Notes: generated from the sequence alone by a model not told the origin. Counted from the stretch's first letter, positions 1-11,037 are shown. The stretch: 64,000 bases of DNA from Cricetomys ansorgei (GCA_026225945.1 JAMJFZ010001816.1:4404501-4468500), one strand, 5' to 3'. A program made the numbers and translations.

Positions 1-58
1 TGGTTCACTCTCTATCTCTCTATTGCCTCTCCTCTCCTCTCTTCTTTTTCTTCTCTGT
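1..58. repeat. CT-rich low-complexity DNA
   Basis: The window opens in an almost pure pyrimidine stretch of ctct, cctct and ttctt units. It is imperfect and looks like a decayed (CT)n microsatellite that may continue to the left of the window. Confidence 0.8.
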
Positions 59-96
59 GTTTAGAGAAAGTTAGACAGAGTGCAGAGCATAGGTAG

Positions 97-200
97 GTGG
101 GTATGTGTATTGGCACACTCCTGTAACCCACTCAGGAAAGAGGGTCAAGTTCAAGTTCAGCCTTGGAAACAAAAGCTTCCTAATTTAAAACAAAAAGCTT
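97..200 (+). repeat. Very diverged B1-like SINE fragment
   Basis: The order of blocks (gggtatgtgtattggcacac, cctgtaaccca, gttcaagttcagcc, then an A-rich end) follows the 7SL-derived B1 layout, but many positions differ. It lies just upstream of a better B1 copy. It could be an old proto-B1 monomer, and a chance match is not excluded. Confidence 0.4.
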
Positions 201-237
201 ATTACATAAAGTAAGATTAAATAATGTAGCTTATGGT

Positions 238-396
238 GGGCTGGACACAGTGGCTCATATTCTTTTAATTCCATCAGTCAAGAGGCAGAGGCAGGTGGAT
301 TCCTGTGAGTTTGAAATCAGCTTAGTCTATAAATTATAGAGAATTCCAGGCCAGCTACACAATGAAACCCAGACTCAAACTAGCAAACAAAAACAT
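238..396 (+). repeat. B1 SINE
   Basis: A 7SL RNA-derived SINE in the forward direction. The sequence starts gggctggacacagtggctca, passes through gaggcagaggcaggtggatt and ccaggccagctacacaatga, and ends in an A-rich tail with caaacaaaaa. The order and length (about 150 bp) match B1. Mismatches and a small insertion in the middle show that it is an old copy. Confidence 0.85.
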
Positions 397-1101
397 CAAA
401 GCCAAGAATAAAAATTTCCAAGAAATATGACAAGTTGGTGATACTATAGAATAGGAACCATAAGTCAAAATAAAACCAATTGTAAATATGATGATTTAAT
501 ATGTAATAGTCAAAAATCCAAATATGATACATAAAACAAACTGTAAAATCTATAAAAAATATATGAAGGGATAAGAAACTGAAATCTCTTCTGTGCTTCA
601 CATTCCAGATTCAGCTACTGTTACCTATTCTTGTAGTTCAGGGGCTAATTTCCCACTTTTCCCCGGAGTACTGTGATACTGATTTCTTGCTTAAAGGGGA
701 ACTGATTTGGGAAATCTTATAAACTTAAAAAGGATTAAAATTGCGTACTTATCAAGAAAGTAATGATTTTCCCTTTTTTAGAGTTTCAAATGAAAGTAGT
801 AAAAATAGTCAATGCATGCAGAAGAGGCTTGGATTCCTAGTCCCTCTTTGGGGATAACCCATATATAGGTCCCCACCTACATGGCTTGGTGTCATGAAAA
901 TACGGACAGTCTGGACAATTTAACACCCGTTCTTATCTAGGACTTTCAATTTTTAAGGTATCATTACCTGCATTTTCTCTTTAGGATATTAGAACAACCC
1001 CATGTAGTTTATATAGCAAGGATTACTATTGGTCCTTCTTCACAAAGAATTTGAGATTTCCCATCTGATAATAATAGGCTCAGAGTACGCAGTAGAGATG
1101 G
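397..1101. other. Unassigned non-coding stretch
   Basis: AT-rich DNA with no recognised repeat and no open frame longer than about 75 codons. Nothing in it suggests a gene. Confidence 0.5.
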
Positions 1102-1461
1102 TGTCTAATATAGGGTTTCTATTGCTGTGAAGAGCCACCATGACCATAACAACTCTTAATAAGGAAAAACATTTCATTGAGCCTGGCTCAGAGGTTTAGT
1201 CCATTATCGTCATGACAGGAAGCGGCAGGGAGGCAGGCACGGTGCTGGAGAGGTAGCTTAGAGCTCCACATCTGGATCTGAAAGCAGCAGGAAAGAAAAA
1301 AGTGAGCCTCTACATCTGACTTGGACTTCCGAAAACTGAAAGCCCACCCCCAGTGATATATTTCCTCCATTAACAAGGCCTCAAACAAGGTCACACCTCC
1401 TAATGATGTCACTCCCTATGAGGCAATGGGGGGGGGGGGCGTTTTCATTCAAACTGCCACA
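1102..1461 (-). repeat. MaLR LTR (MT/ORR1 type), inverted
   Basis: The forward strand starts tgtctaatatagggtttcta, contains cattgagcctggctcagagg, and ends cattcaaactgccaca. This is the reverse of the rodent MaLR solo LTR that is seen in forward orientation at 2373-2723. Both ends have the TG...CA termini of an LTR. A pure G run of about 11 bases lies near 1429-1439. No internal retroelement sequence is attached, so it is a solo LTR, non-coding and decayed. Confidence 0.75.
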
Positions 1462-1788
1462 AATGGGATGGTGACCAATTATATCTGCAGCCTTGAAAGG
1501 GGCTTTTTTTCAATTCTAGTATTTCCACAGGCTTCTGACCGAAGAATTCATAGAACATGGTGAGTGACAGAATTCAGGGTTCATACTCTTGAACCCGCTC
1601 CTCACTTCTTCCAATTGCAACTTCTGAGAACACACAAGCCATGGATTGTAATAAATAACAAAAAAAGAGAATCTTCACCTTCTGCCAGGATGTGCTTCTT
1701 ACAGTACATCCAGATAAGAAAGTTGTCTCTCTCCATATGTTACTAACATAAACAGCATCCTCCCCAAATGCATTCTATACCAACTAAT
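1462..1788. other. Unassigned non-coding stretch
   Basis: No recognised repeat. The 60-codon open frame inside it has no recognisable domain. Confidence 0.45.
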
Positions 1789-2182
1789 TGTATGTCAACA
1801 TAACATAAGCTAGAATCAAAAGAAAGGAGAGAGCATCAATTGAGAAAATACCTTCATAAGATCCAGCCATAGGCAAGCTTACAGGGCATTTTCTTAGTAA
1901 GGATTTATGGGGGAGGGAGCAGCACATGATGGGTGGTGCCATCCCTGGGCTGGTGGTCCTGGCTTCTTTAAGAAAGCAGACTTAGCAAGCCAGGAGGAAC
2001 AAGCCAAAAAGCAGCACTCCACCATGGCCTCTACATCAGCTCCTGGCTCAAGGTTCCTGTTCTGCTTGGAGTTCCTGACCTCCCTTGATGATGAACTGTG
2101 ATGTAAAAGCATAAGCTGAATAAACCCCAAGTTGCTTTGGTCATGGTGTTTCCTTGCAGCAACTAAGATCCTAAAGAAGACA
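1789..2182 (+). repeat. MaLR/ERVL-type rodent LTR
   Basis: A forward solo LTR. Diagnostic blocks are gggtggtgccatccctgggc at 1931, aagcagcactccaccatggc, a polyadenylation-type aataaa near 2121 (aagctgaataaaccccaag), and the end ggtcatggtgtttccttgca followed by caactaagatcctaaag. It is the sense-strand relative of the inverted LTRs at 16152-16562 and 49240-49632. The small open frames on both strands here are products of this LTR and not genes. Confidence 0.75.
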
Positions 2183-2372
2183 CATTCCAAATTCACCTGG
2201 TGAAATTCTAACCTCCAATGTGCTGGTAAGAGGAGGTAAAGCTTTTGAAGATTTAAGTAGGTCATAGAGATGGAGAACTAATGCGTGGGATTAATGACCT
2301 TGAGGAAAAATAGACACAACAGGTTGTGTAAGCACCCTGCTGTGTAGCGCTACAATCAGAAGGCAATCAGGG
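2183..2372 (+). repeat. MLT1A-like LTR, 5' part (split)
   Basis: An old mammalian MaLR LTR. The stretch with gaaattctaacctccaatgt and the following aagaggaggtaaagctt fits the first third of the MLT1A family. It stops where the rodent MaLR at 2373 begins and resumes at 2724, so the younger element landed inside it. Confidence 0.6.
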
Positions 2373-2723
2373 TGTGGTGGTTTGAATGAAAATGCCCCAC
2401 ATTGGCTCACAGGGAGTAGTATTATTGGGAGGTGTGGCATTGTTGGTGGAAGTGTGGCCTTATTGAAGGAAGTGTGTCACTGGGGGAGAACTTTTAGGTT
2501 TCAAAAGCTCACGTCAGACCTAGTGGCTCACTCCCTCTTCCTGCTGGCTTCGGATCCAGAAGTAGAACCCTCAGCTTTTCTCCAGCACCAAGTCTGCCTG
2601 TGTGGGAGCACCATGTTTCCTGCTACAAACCTCTGAACTGTAAGCAAGCCCCACATAGATGTTTTCCTTGACAAGAGTTGCCACAGTCATGGTGTTCCTT
2701 CATATGACTAAAACCCTAGGACA
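2373..2723 (+). repeat. Rodent MaLR LTR (MTD-like), inserted in MLT1A
   Basis: It starts tgtggtggtttgaatgaaaa, then gtgtggcattgttggtgga and gtgtgtcactgggggagaac, then ggtttcaaaagctcacg, and ends gttgccacagtcatggtg and accctaggaca. The layout is that of the MT branch of MaLR LTRs, about 350 bp. A short repeat cagg lies at both edges and may be what is left of a 5-bp target-site duplication. There is no internal sequence. Confidence 0.75.
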
Positions 2724-2868
2724 GGAGGGCAAGTGAGACCTCACCAGACACAGGCTCTTCCTGCATCTTGATTTTAGAATCCCCAGCTTATAGAACTGAG
2801 CGCCACAAATTTCTGTTGTTTAAGCTATTCAATCCATGATACTTTCTTACAGCTAACCAAACCAAACC
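2724..2868 (+). repeat. MLT1A-like LTR, 3' part (split)
   Basis: It continues the split MLT1A-like element with cctcaccagacacaggctc, catcttgattttagaatccc, and the end block aaatttctgttgtttaagct. These follow the final third of the MLT1A consensus in the right order, which supports one ancestral LTR broken by the insertion. Confidence 0.65.
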
Positions 2869-3408
2869 ATTTAAGGTTAAAAGTGTAATCTTAAAAAAAC
2901 AACCATTGTCTTTTAAAAAGCCTAACCACATCAAGGCAGAGTTTCTGGTTGGCGTCAGTATGGAATACTTAGTTTATGCTAAGCCTCTAGTTGTTGTCCA
3001 TAAATCCCACTTACTCTTTCCATCAGTCTTATGATGGTATGTTTATGGTATCTCTGCTTGCATAAGAGGTAAGGGTAAAGTGAACACTGCTGAGCACCAT
3101 GCCCTGTGCCAGCAATAATCATAAAAACTTATTAACACGGCCTAGTGCCAAAACTGGTTTCCATAAACAGTGAACTGCACATGATTCAAGTCGGGGAGGA
3201 AGGCGGGTGCAGGGCACACAGCTGAGGGATATTTAAACTTTTATGCCCACAGGGAGCTCTGAGGCAGATGAGGAACCTTAGAAGAGTTTATCAAAGGACT
3301 CTGTGCTGTGCAGAGAGAAGAATGTCCCCTACTTACCTAATTCCCAGCTGTAACGGTAACTACTGAGTACCTGTAAAACAGGAGACATTTAAGAGAAGTA
3401 GTGTGAGA
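2869..3408. other. Unassigned non-coding stretch
   Basis: No clear repeat. A 25-bp piece near 3090 (ctgagcaccatgccctgtgc) resembles the MIR/L2 core but is too short to call. Confidence 0.4.
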
Positions 3409-3545
3409 CAGATGTAGTGGCCTCTGCCTGTCTGCCCACACGATCACAGCATTTGGGAAGCTAAGGCAGGAAGATTGGCTCGAGTTCAGTGCCAACCTGG
3501 ACTATACAGTGAGACCTGTCGCCAAAATCAACAAAGTAGAATTCT
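3409..3545 (+). repeat. B1 SINE
   Basis: The blocks cagcatttgggaagctaagg, caggaagattggctcgagtt and caacctggactatacagtga followed by gagacctgtcgcc are the B1 order. It ends in an A-containing tail. Divergence is high, in keeping with an early B1 subfamily. Confidence 0.75.
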
Positions 3546-3700
3546 TTTTAAAAGAATCGTAGCATCTAAGAGAGAGAGAATGAAACTCATTTATAATCTG
3601 AAATTAGTTAACAAAATTTATCTACCTGAGCATTCGGAAGGAACAGATAATTTTCTGACTTTGAATTCAGGCTTTGCTTTTTTCTCCATTTTGCTTTCTC

Positions 3701-3751
<51 letters not shown>

Positions 3752-3763
3752 CAACGATGATGG
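3701..3763. repeat. (GAT)n microsatellite
   Basis: About sixteen uninterrupted tga/gat triplets from 3701 to 3750, then an interrupted end. It creates poly-Met and poly-His open frames on the two strands, which are artefacts and not proteins. Length this pure is likely polymorphic. Confidence 0.95.
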
Positions 3764-4140
3764 CTTTTATAATGAATTACATACATAAAGTCATCTGCGT
3801 ACATACTTACCCTCCCCAATGCTTCTCTGCCCTCCTCTTCCTCACCTCTCCTACACCCCATTACTCCAGTGTATGTCCCCAGCCAGTTTCAGCTCTACTC
3901 TCAGGTCATGTGCACACACATGATTTTATGTATCTATATGAAATCTAGAACCCACAGATGAGAGAAACTGTACAATATTTGTCTCCTGAAACTACTTAAT
4001 TTGTTTAATACAACTAGCTCCATTTGCATCACTTTCCCTGAAAATGGCATTAAGTTCGTTCTTTTTTTACACTCCCCACGCCCCAAATTTCACTGTGTGC
4101 ATAAACCACATTTTCTCAATGGTCATTTCCTAGATATAGT
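3764..4140 (+). repeat. L1 3'-UTR fragment
   Basis: The blocks acccacagatgagagaaact, acaatatttgtctcctgaaa, ctagctccatttgcatcac and gtgcataaaccacattttct occur in the order of the 3' part of mammalian L1 elements. It is old and contains no usable reading frame. The upstream edge abuts the GAT repeat. Confidence 0.65.
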
Positions 4141-5047
4141 CCAATATTGCTGGCATTCACAACTGATTCACTCTGGCTGAGCTGATTACCTTCTCATTAG
4201 ATTTTATATTTGGGGGGAAGCCATCAACCCTTTATCCACTGTGGTCATATGTAGCAGGGAGCACTTCAGTGAATTGTGTCCCCTGAGTTCTCCCAACCCA
4301 TGCAGCAGAGCCCACAGTGCAGATCCTGAGATCTGCTGACTCACATTTGGGCTTTCTCAACCTTATGAGTCAGCATAACAAGAAACACCCTGGGTTCTGA
4401 AATGTGCACACTCGTTTCAGTTCATCTGAAACACCTGGGGCTCCACATTCTGCAATCTGACACACCCAAGTGAGCAGCTGCTGTGTGGTCAGTAGATCCC
4501 CATACTGAATGTGAGGCCTTTAATCTTGGATCCCGGGGAATCCAATAGCAGTCTCTAGAGTTTCTACTTGTGGTATCTGCTTAAAACCCACTCAGAGCTC
4601 TTTGGCAAATACACTGCTGAGACTCAGAATGAACAAGCCTCCATGGACTCCAGCCTAATGAACAACACAGTCTTGGAACTTCAGTATTGACCTGGGGATT
4701 TAGAAGACAAGAACACAGTCATTCAGTATTTATTACTTGAGTATATGCCATAAGACTTGACTTGGCTTACAGTCAGTATTTTACAGACTTACATCAAGAG
4801 CTTTAAGGTTACTATTCAGTCATGTATGTTTCAGGCATGTCCTACCTTTGGCACTGTGACACAACATTGTCTTCTAAAACGTTCAGGCTGGAACACTGTT
4901 CAGTGGAGTTTCCAAAGTACATAATTGCAAAAGAATCTCATAATAGTATAAGTAAATTTACAGCTTTGTTTTGGGTCATATTCATCAATGTCCTGGACCA
5001 CATGCAGCTTGCAAGCTAGTAATTGGATTTATGTGCATGTGCAATTG

Positions 5048-5048
<1 letters not shown>
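4141..5048. other. Unassigned non-coding stretch
   Basis: No repeat family recognised on either strand and no open frame above about 65 codons. It may be single-copy DNA. Confidence 0.4.
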
Positions 5049-5080
<32 letters not shown>

Positions 5081-5187
5081 TGTGTGTCTGTATGTATGTA
5101 TGTGTGTGTGTGTCTGTGTCTGTGTGTATGTATGTGTGGGGGGAGGTGGGGGGTGGGTGTCTGTGTGTATGTATGTATGTGTGTGTA
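5049..5187. repeat. (TG)n / (TATG)n microsatellite
   Basis: About fifteen pure TG units, then mixed tgtc, tatg and a ggggaggtggggggtggg patch near 5139-5157, then more tatg units. The overlapping Cys-Val and His-Thr frames on both strands are repeat artefacts. Confidence 0.95.
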
Positions 5188-6642
5188 TATTTTTTTTTAA
5201 AGATGGGTCATCACACCAAAAATCTGCTAGTATCCCACTGACCATATAACTACAAATAACATCACTCTTGCCTCATAAAACAGGGAAGACAGATATGTGA
5301 AAAAGCCTATCATTACAGTTTCTGTCCATTCACTAAAATTCCAAATAAGCTAAAACTTTGTAAGGAAGTAGGTCATTTCTAAATGGTAAGACCTCAAAAT
5401 TCTCATTCTGAGACTTAGAAGAACCTGTGTTCCTTCCATCAAACCACTACCTAGCAAATTAACAGACCCTGTGTCTCCTAACTATGCAGGAACTAAAATA
5501 CAATATATTTCTCTTCTTTACAATGGAGCCAACTTAAAGGAAAATAGGCTTTCCACAGTCCAAAGGGATAAATGTGAAAACATGGAAATAATGATACAGA
5601 TTAGCAAGAAGTAAGTCTACATACTTCATGTATTGTAGCGTCTTCCTCCAGTAGGAATGATTTCATTTGCCTTTTAAATTAACACAAAAATGACTTTTTT
5701 CCCTTGGCAAGAGAGAAATTGTTTTGTGTTATTTACCTAGACTGCATCTGTGTTTCTAAAAAGAACAGTAAATACATTTCTGGAGGAAGACATGTTTCTG
5801 TGATAATGTGAGTAATGATTCTTAAACACTCTGGAGATCCTTAGAATGCATCCCAGAAGCTGCTATTGGATGCAGGCAAGGTTACTAAGGACACAGGAAG
5901 AAGATAAGGGTGCTCTAGGCATTTGTCACTCCATTATCTATAGAAGAATGTCACTGGATGTCCTCCAGAACAGCAGCCACCAGAAGGCAAGGACCATGGC
6001 TGTTCCAGGAGTTTGGAGGACAGTCTGGCTCCAACTCATTCCTGCAAGATATATACTTCAGTCTGACTTCGTCAGAAATGCCCTCTGAATCAGCAGCCCA
6101 GCTTGGGTGACACCTGACATCATCAGGCACCTGACTTCTTTAAAAATTTCTGAATAGAGTCGTCACAGCAGCTGCTTATTATGTTCTGAACTACTTAACT
6201 GGACAAAGGCTTCATAAGGAGCCTATAGCTGATAGGTTAGGTCTTGCATGAGCTCACATCCCAGCCCAGCCAGATCAGAGGACTGCTTTCAGCAAATCTT
6301 CTCAGATCACTCAGATCTGCAAGTGACGGTAATATTCATTCTCTGAAAAAATGAATTATTCATTCATTCACCACATATTTTCTGAGTTGTTTGGCTGTGC
6401 CTTCTTGTAGTGGACATTCTTGTGTGGGAAGGAGAGAAGCATACCAGTGAAAGGAGGGAAAATCACCAGTACCATTTGACAATGGGCTGTGAGAGGAGTC
6501 CTGGTTCCTCCCCAGTGTTCCTTAGAACTCTGGCATCATCAATTTCACTTACACATGAGTTATAACCACTAAATTCATTGTTGCTACTGTTATTTGAGCC
6601 ATAACTGTTTAGATACAATATGAAAAACAAAAATAAGAGATG
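5188..6642. other. Unassigned non-coding stretch
   Basis: No strong repeat. The piece at about 6355-6470, starting attattcattcattcaccac, resembles the 3' end of MIR/L2 elements but is weak. The 80-codon frame at 5846-6088 shows no domain, no start context of note and no splice pattern, so I do not call it a gene. Confidence 0.4.
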
Positions 6643-6869
6643 CAGGGCCAGGGGCCCAATGTGTAAAGTGCTTGCTGACTAAACATGAGGTGCCTAGAAC
6701 CCATTTAAACCTAGGTGTGGTGCTGCACTGGAAAGGCAGGATCCAGGAGCTCATTGGCCATTAGGTATAACCAATTAGTGAGCTCTAGGCCCAGAGTCAG
6801 TCCTTGCTTCAAAAAACAAGATGGAGAGCAACAGAGGAGGACAGACACTCCATGTCACACACCACCACC
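6643..6869 (+). repeat. B4-family SINE
   Basis: A tRNA-like head (aatgtgtaaagtgcttgctg, then gtgcctagaacccattt) is joined to a B1-like middle (aggtgtggtgctgcactgg, ggcaggatccaggagctcat) and ends in gcttcaaaaaacaagatgg. This chimeric order is that of B4 elements. It is diverged and has lost its flanking duplication. Confidence 0.7.
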
Positions 6870-6908
6870 AACAACAACAACCAATAATAATAATGTTATA
6901 ATAATAAC
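6870..6908. repeat. CAA/AAT simple repeat
   Basis: Short runs of cac, caa and aat triplets follow the SINE tail, as is common where an A-rich tail has expanded. Confidence 0.7.
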
Positions 6909-7232
6909 AGACGCTCCTTAACATAAATTTATTCCTTCTTTTCCTGTTATTTTCTTGATCAGGTGAGAACTTCTTTATTATATATTTATATCTATAAAGT
7001 TTCACTTCTGAAAAAGCAATGTTTCCACACTGCAAAGTTTTTGGTGAAAATCCTCTTTTTGTTTGCCTTCAATTAGCCGGAGAAGTATAGATTTTGCTTA
7101 GTGTTCATGATTTGAACTTCATGAACCTGACATTCGGATATTTATCATGAATTTTGAAACCTTTTAGCCACTGTCCCTCCCAACTTTTCCACCTCGCTCT
7201 TCTCCTCTGGTAACGCCATTATATGCGTTGTC

Positions 7233-7546
7233 TGTAGTTGTTAGGCTGCTGGGTGGCTCAGCAAAGATGACACAGAGACATTTTCATAGGTGCTAGCCCT
7301 GCCAGACCTCGGCAGAAAGAACCACCGTCATGGCGAGTGACATTCTGCAGTGGAACCCTGAGCTTCTGAGCTCAGGTGTTGTTATTGATTCAGAACTCCT
7401 CAGGTGCAGATCATAAGCAATCAACTTCCCCCACAGAAACCCAACACCTGCAGACAATACAAAATGCCAAGGCCTATGCATCCCTTTTCCCAACAGTGCA
7501 CAAAAACAATTATTTTAAACACAACTAAAAATAAAAAACTTCCACA
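7233..7546 (+). repeat. Unassigned rodent LTR-like repeat, copy A
   Basis: One of four copies of the same roughly 315-bp family in this window (others at 10670, 38927 and 56972). It starts tgtagttgttaggctgctgg, contains gagctcaggtgttgttattg, tcagaactcctcaggtgcag and aatacaaaatgccaag, and ends aaacttccaca. The TG...CA ends and size fit a solo LTR. I do not recognise the family; an ERVK LTR is plausible. The repeat explains both small frames here. Confidence 0.65.
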
Positions 7547-7699
7547 GCGATTTTCCTGTGTGTCTGTCCCACATTCCATAGGTACTCTGCTTCATCATTT
7601 CCCATTTCTTTTAAATCTTTGCATTTGAATTTTAGAAGTTTCTATTGGTGTATTTTGAAGCATGCTGACTTCTCCATAGGAAAGTGCTCATGAGCCCAT

Positions 7700-8300
7700 C
7701 GAAGGCATTCTTTATTTTCGTTACAGTGCTTTTTATTGCTAGAAACTTTTCCACTCTTACAATTTCTGTCGTTTCATTTATACTGCCCATCTGTTCTTGC
7801 ACATTGTCAACATTTCCATTAGATCTAGTAGCATATTAGTTGTTTGTTTTAATTTTCTGCTATGATAATTCCAAAATCTCTGCCATATATAAATCTAATT
7901 TTGTCCTTCAGACGGTGATGTCTGACTTTCTTCAGACCTTGTAATTTTCTGTTGAAAGATAGACATTGTTCTAGAAAGTGAAGGAAACTGGGGAAGCGGA
8001 GTCCTCAGCATGGAGATTTCGTGTGTCTCTGGTTGCATGTTGGACTATTTACTATTACTGTCACTGGAGGTATCGGTGACTAAACTACCTCTAGGGATAC
8101 TTGTTTTCTCTCCTTCCTTGTGCTTTGGATTTTCTAGAAGCTGCTTCTTATATAGAATTGTGCTTTGCAGTTGTTTGGAACTATCATCTCCTAATAATAA
8201 ATGCTCTGTTGACGGGCGGTGAGGCATGGAGGAGAAAGAAGCCAGATATTGGGCCTTAGACTTTTAGAAAGCCTGAGTCCTTCAGCTGTTGTTGCTGTTG
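7700..8300 (+). repeat. Old L1M-type 3'-UTR fragment
   Basis: The order tactgcccatctgttcttgc, tgatgtctgactttcttcag, accttgtaattttctgttga, then gaaagatagacattg, follows a 3'-UTR segment known from ancient L1M elements. The match is diffuse and the edges are uncertain. The 70-codon frame at 8010-8222 lies inside it. Confidence 0.5.
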
Positions 8301-8589
8301 CTGTTGTTGTTGTTTACAAGGGGTCTAGCCTGAGCAGTAATTTGATGTCCTCTCTTTCCTGGCTTCGTTAGTATCTCATTAAACCACTGGGTCAGATAAT
8401 CACAATGTCCTTTGATGGCAGGCCTTGTCTGCAAGATCACTCTATGTTTTAAAACAGTTACTGTTCACCTTCGTCATGTCAAAAATCCTGGAGAGAATTC
8501 CTTTGACTCGGACCCTGTGATCTATACCAGCTCTTAGCCATCCACTTTAAGAAAAGGGAAACTTCTCTGAAATCAGGGCTCAAGGAGGT

Positions 8590-8890
8590 TTGTTTGTTTG
8601 TTTAGAGAATTTTTATTTTATACATGAACATTTCTTCACATCTCTTCCACACTGTTCCCCTCCCACTCTCTCTATACACTCTGCCAAACTCATGAGTCCA
8701 TGTAGCATTACGCATGCGTATATGCCCAGGCTTGTTCTCTTGGGACTGGGAAACCTGTGCTGGAGCTCAGCCCTGGAGGAGACTGGTTCTCACTCTCTCC
8801 ACAGCCATTGGTTCCAGTTACCTTTGAGTGTTTCTACAGGATTCTTCAGCTCCTGTCTCTACCTACTACCTGCCTCTCCAACTTGTACGA
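8590..8890 (-). repeat. Rodent L1 (Lx-type) 3'-UTR fragment, inverted
   Basis: The blocks cttgttctcttgggactggg, ggagctcagccctggaggag and gttaccttttgagtg-like text at 8818-8833 match the reverse of rodent L1 3' UTRs. The 103-codon forward frame at 8590-8901 is contained in it and is not a gene. A perfect 12-bp palindrome tacgcatgcgta sits at 8709-8720. Confidence 0.55.
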
Positions 8891-10394
8891 CAGCAGTTTA
8901 AACTGCTCTGTGACTCTGGTTCTCTTGTGGACCTAGGAAGAGTTTTGATTTTCAGTTTAGCATTGTTTTTGTGATGACGAGATTGACACGTTGCGAGTTT
9001 TTTGCCTGTCAGTTGAGAAACATCTCCTCTTTGATCTTGTGTATCTAAAGTGACGCGTGAGTCAAACAGACTCTAAAAGACATTCCCAATAGTTAAAGGG
9101 AGCTTTATGTGCTTAAAAAAAAAATGGAGTCATTACATAAATGGCTAAACTTTTTCTTTCATTCTATTAAATACAAAAATAGTATAACATAAAATACAAC
9201 CTTGTTTTACATTTGTGGAATTGCTGCAGTGCACTTTAGTAACCGTTATGAAAATATACCGGACATAGAAGAACAAGACTGGAAGCAAGCAAAATGTCTC
9301 AGAGAAAGAGAAAGACAGTGAGACAAGAGAGCGAACACTCATAGTACAGTATTAGAGGTAAGAGTGAGCCAGGCCCTGGTATCAGCTACAGTCATGCAAT
9401 GTCCTTTACACTTTCGTATTCATGACTATGGACAAAACATGAGCTGAAGTTAATAATTTTGTTATCATTATACTGCATTTCTCAAATGCATGTGTGATAG
9501 GATTTCCCTTAACATAATGAGATACCAGACACCTATCTTTAGTGACAGGTGAAAAAAAATTGAGGGTTTAATATCCTCAGCAAACTAATTATAGGTCATG
9601 AGATTACAGGTAATTTAGAGAAGCTACAAAATCCAACATCTCTATTTCCACCATCACACGCACAGAAACCCCTGTGACAATGCTGTCATTCTCCTTTGTG
9701 AGACCAAGGCGGGATGGCAGGCACTAAATAATGCATAAGCTACCGACATTCATGCTCATATCCCTTTTCAAAAAATGGTGAAGTGTCTCTTTTATAGTCC
9801 ACAAAGAATTGAAATCATATGGTGAATCCTGATAATTGCTTTCAGCAGGAGCTCTTGGCACCAGCTCCAGGCTCCTCGGCTCACTCATGTCAGGAATGGA
9901 GACTGTCCCTGAATATAGATGAGTAGCGCACCCCCGGAGCATCCCAGCTGCAGAGCTTTCCCAAGGCTGGAAGGATCCAGGCCAGCTTCAAATCCTGCTG
10001 CGACTTCTTTTTCAACAATTAGCATTTCCCCCACCCACATCATCTCTTTACTTTAAAGTCAGGCTAATATTTTATATAATCAATAATATTCACAGACAAA
10101 TGTGAGGTTCATTTCTCTACCGAAGGTTACACATCCCAAAATAGCTACATTAAAACTATAATAGAACTAAGTGTGCATCAGTACCAACTTTTAATTACTG
10201 GACCACACAGAGCCATACAGACATTTCAGCTTCTTATAGAGTCTTCTCAGAGAAGAGCTAGGGAGGACAAGGGAGTAGTCCCAAGCACATTGTCTCCAAT
10301 TCCTTTCTTTGGGTCTTCTTTAAGCTTTCAACTTTCAACATGGATTAGTCTAACTTCTCAATTTGATCTCCTATGTGAGTAAAGGATGTCTTTG
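8891..10394. other. Unassigned non-coding stretch
   Basis: No repeat family recognised apart from short A runs near 9115 and 9551. Open frames reach only about 72 codons. Confidence 0.4.
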
Positions 10395-10640
10395 TTGGAA
10401 AAGTGCCTATTGTGTAAGCGTGTGGACTTGAGTTGGGGTCTCTAGCACCCATGTAAGAGCCATGTATTGTGGCACTGCACATACAGTACCAACACTGGAA
10501 CAGGGAGATCCCTGGAGATGATCAGCCAGTCAGAGAGCTGGTAGGTCCAGTGAGAGACTGTCTAGAAAATAAGGTGCAAAGTGATCAAGAAAGATCTAAT
10601 GTTGACTTCTGCCTACATACATACAAGCAAACACATATAT
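10395..10640 (+). repeat. B4-family SINE
   Basis: The same chimeric order as the 6643 copy: a tRNA-like head with tgcctattgtgtaagcgtgt, then tattgtggcactgcacatac, gggagatccctggagatgat, and ccagtgagagactgtctag followed by an A-rich and CA-rich tail. Old and diverged. Confidence 0.65.
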
Positions 10641-10669
10641 GTGTAACCAGATATATATGTGTACACATC

Positions 10670-10962
10670 TGTTGGGAAAGTTTGTTTTTAGTTGTGTTTA
10701 AAATGTTTTTATGCACTGTTGGGTGAGGGGCTACCTTAGGTCTTGGCATTTTGTGTTGTCTGCAGGTGTTGGATTTCTGTGGGAGTTGCTCAGTTGCTTA
10801 TGATCTTCATGTGCTATCAGTAGAATAAGAACACCTGAGCTGAGACACGCAGGGTTCCACTGTTGATTGTGATTCCCTCCGCTGAGGTCTAGCAGGGTTT
10901 GCAGTCATGAATATGCCTCCTTTTCTCCTTGCTGAGTCCACATAGCAGCATACTTTTATACA
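10670..10962 (-). repeat. Unassigned rodent LTR-like repeat, copy B, inverted
   Basis: This is the reverse orientation of the 7233 family. It starts tgttgggaaagtttgttttt, contains gtcttggcattttgtgttgt and gaacacctgagctgagacac, and ends gcagcatacttttataca. The six bases cacatc occur just before it (10664-10669) and again at 10961-10966, overlapping its last two bases, which could be a target-site duplication. It lies between a B4 tail and a CA microsatellite. Confidence 0.65.
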
Positions 10963-10970
10963 CATCCATA

Positions 10971-10973
10971 CAA

Positions 10974-11005
<32 letters not shown>

Positions 11006-11037
11006 ACATACACACACACACACACACAAACACACAA
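10971..11037. repeat. (CA)n microsatellite
   Basis: CA units with a few aa and ta interruptions. It generates Cys-Val frames on the reverse strand, which are artefacts. Confidence 0.95.

Noticed and set aside
1894..2265. 123-codon reverse frame and 64-codon forward frame
   Set aside because: Both lie within a rodent MaLR-type LTR.
3090..3130. MIR/L2-like core word near 3090
   Set aside because: Only about 25 bp match; too short to separate from chance.
3475..3948. 157-codon frame with a poly-Met run and reverse 64-codon frame with a poly-His run
   Set aside because: They come from the GAT triplet repeat joined to B1 and L1 sequence.
6355..6470. MIR/L2-like text starting with repeated attc words
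   Set aside because: Similarity is limited to the attcattc run and a few following words, so I left it inside the unassigned stretch.
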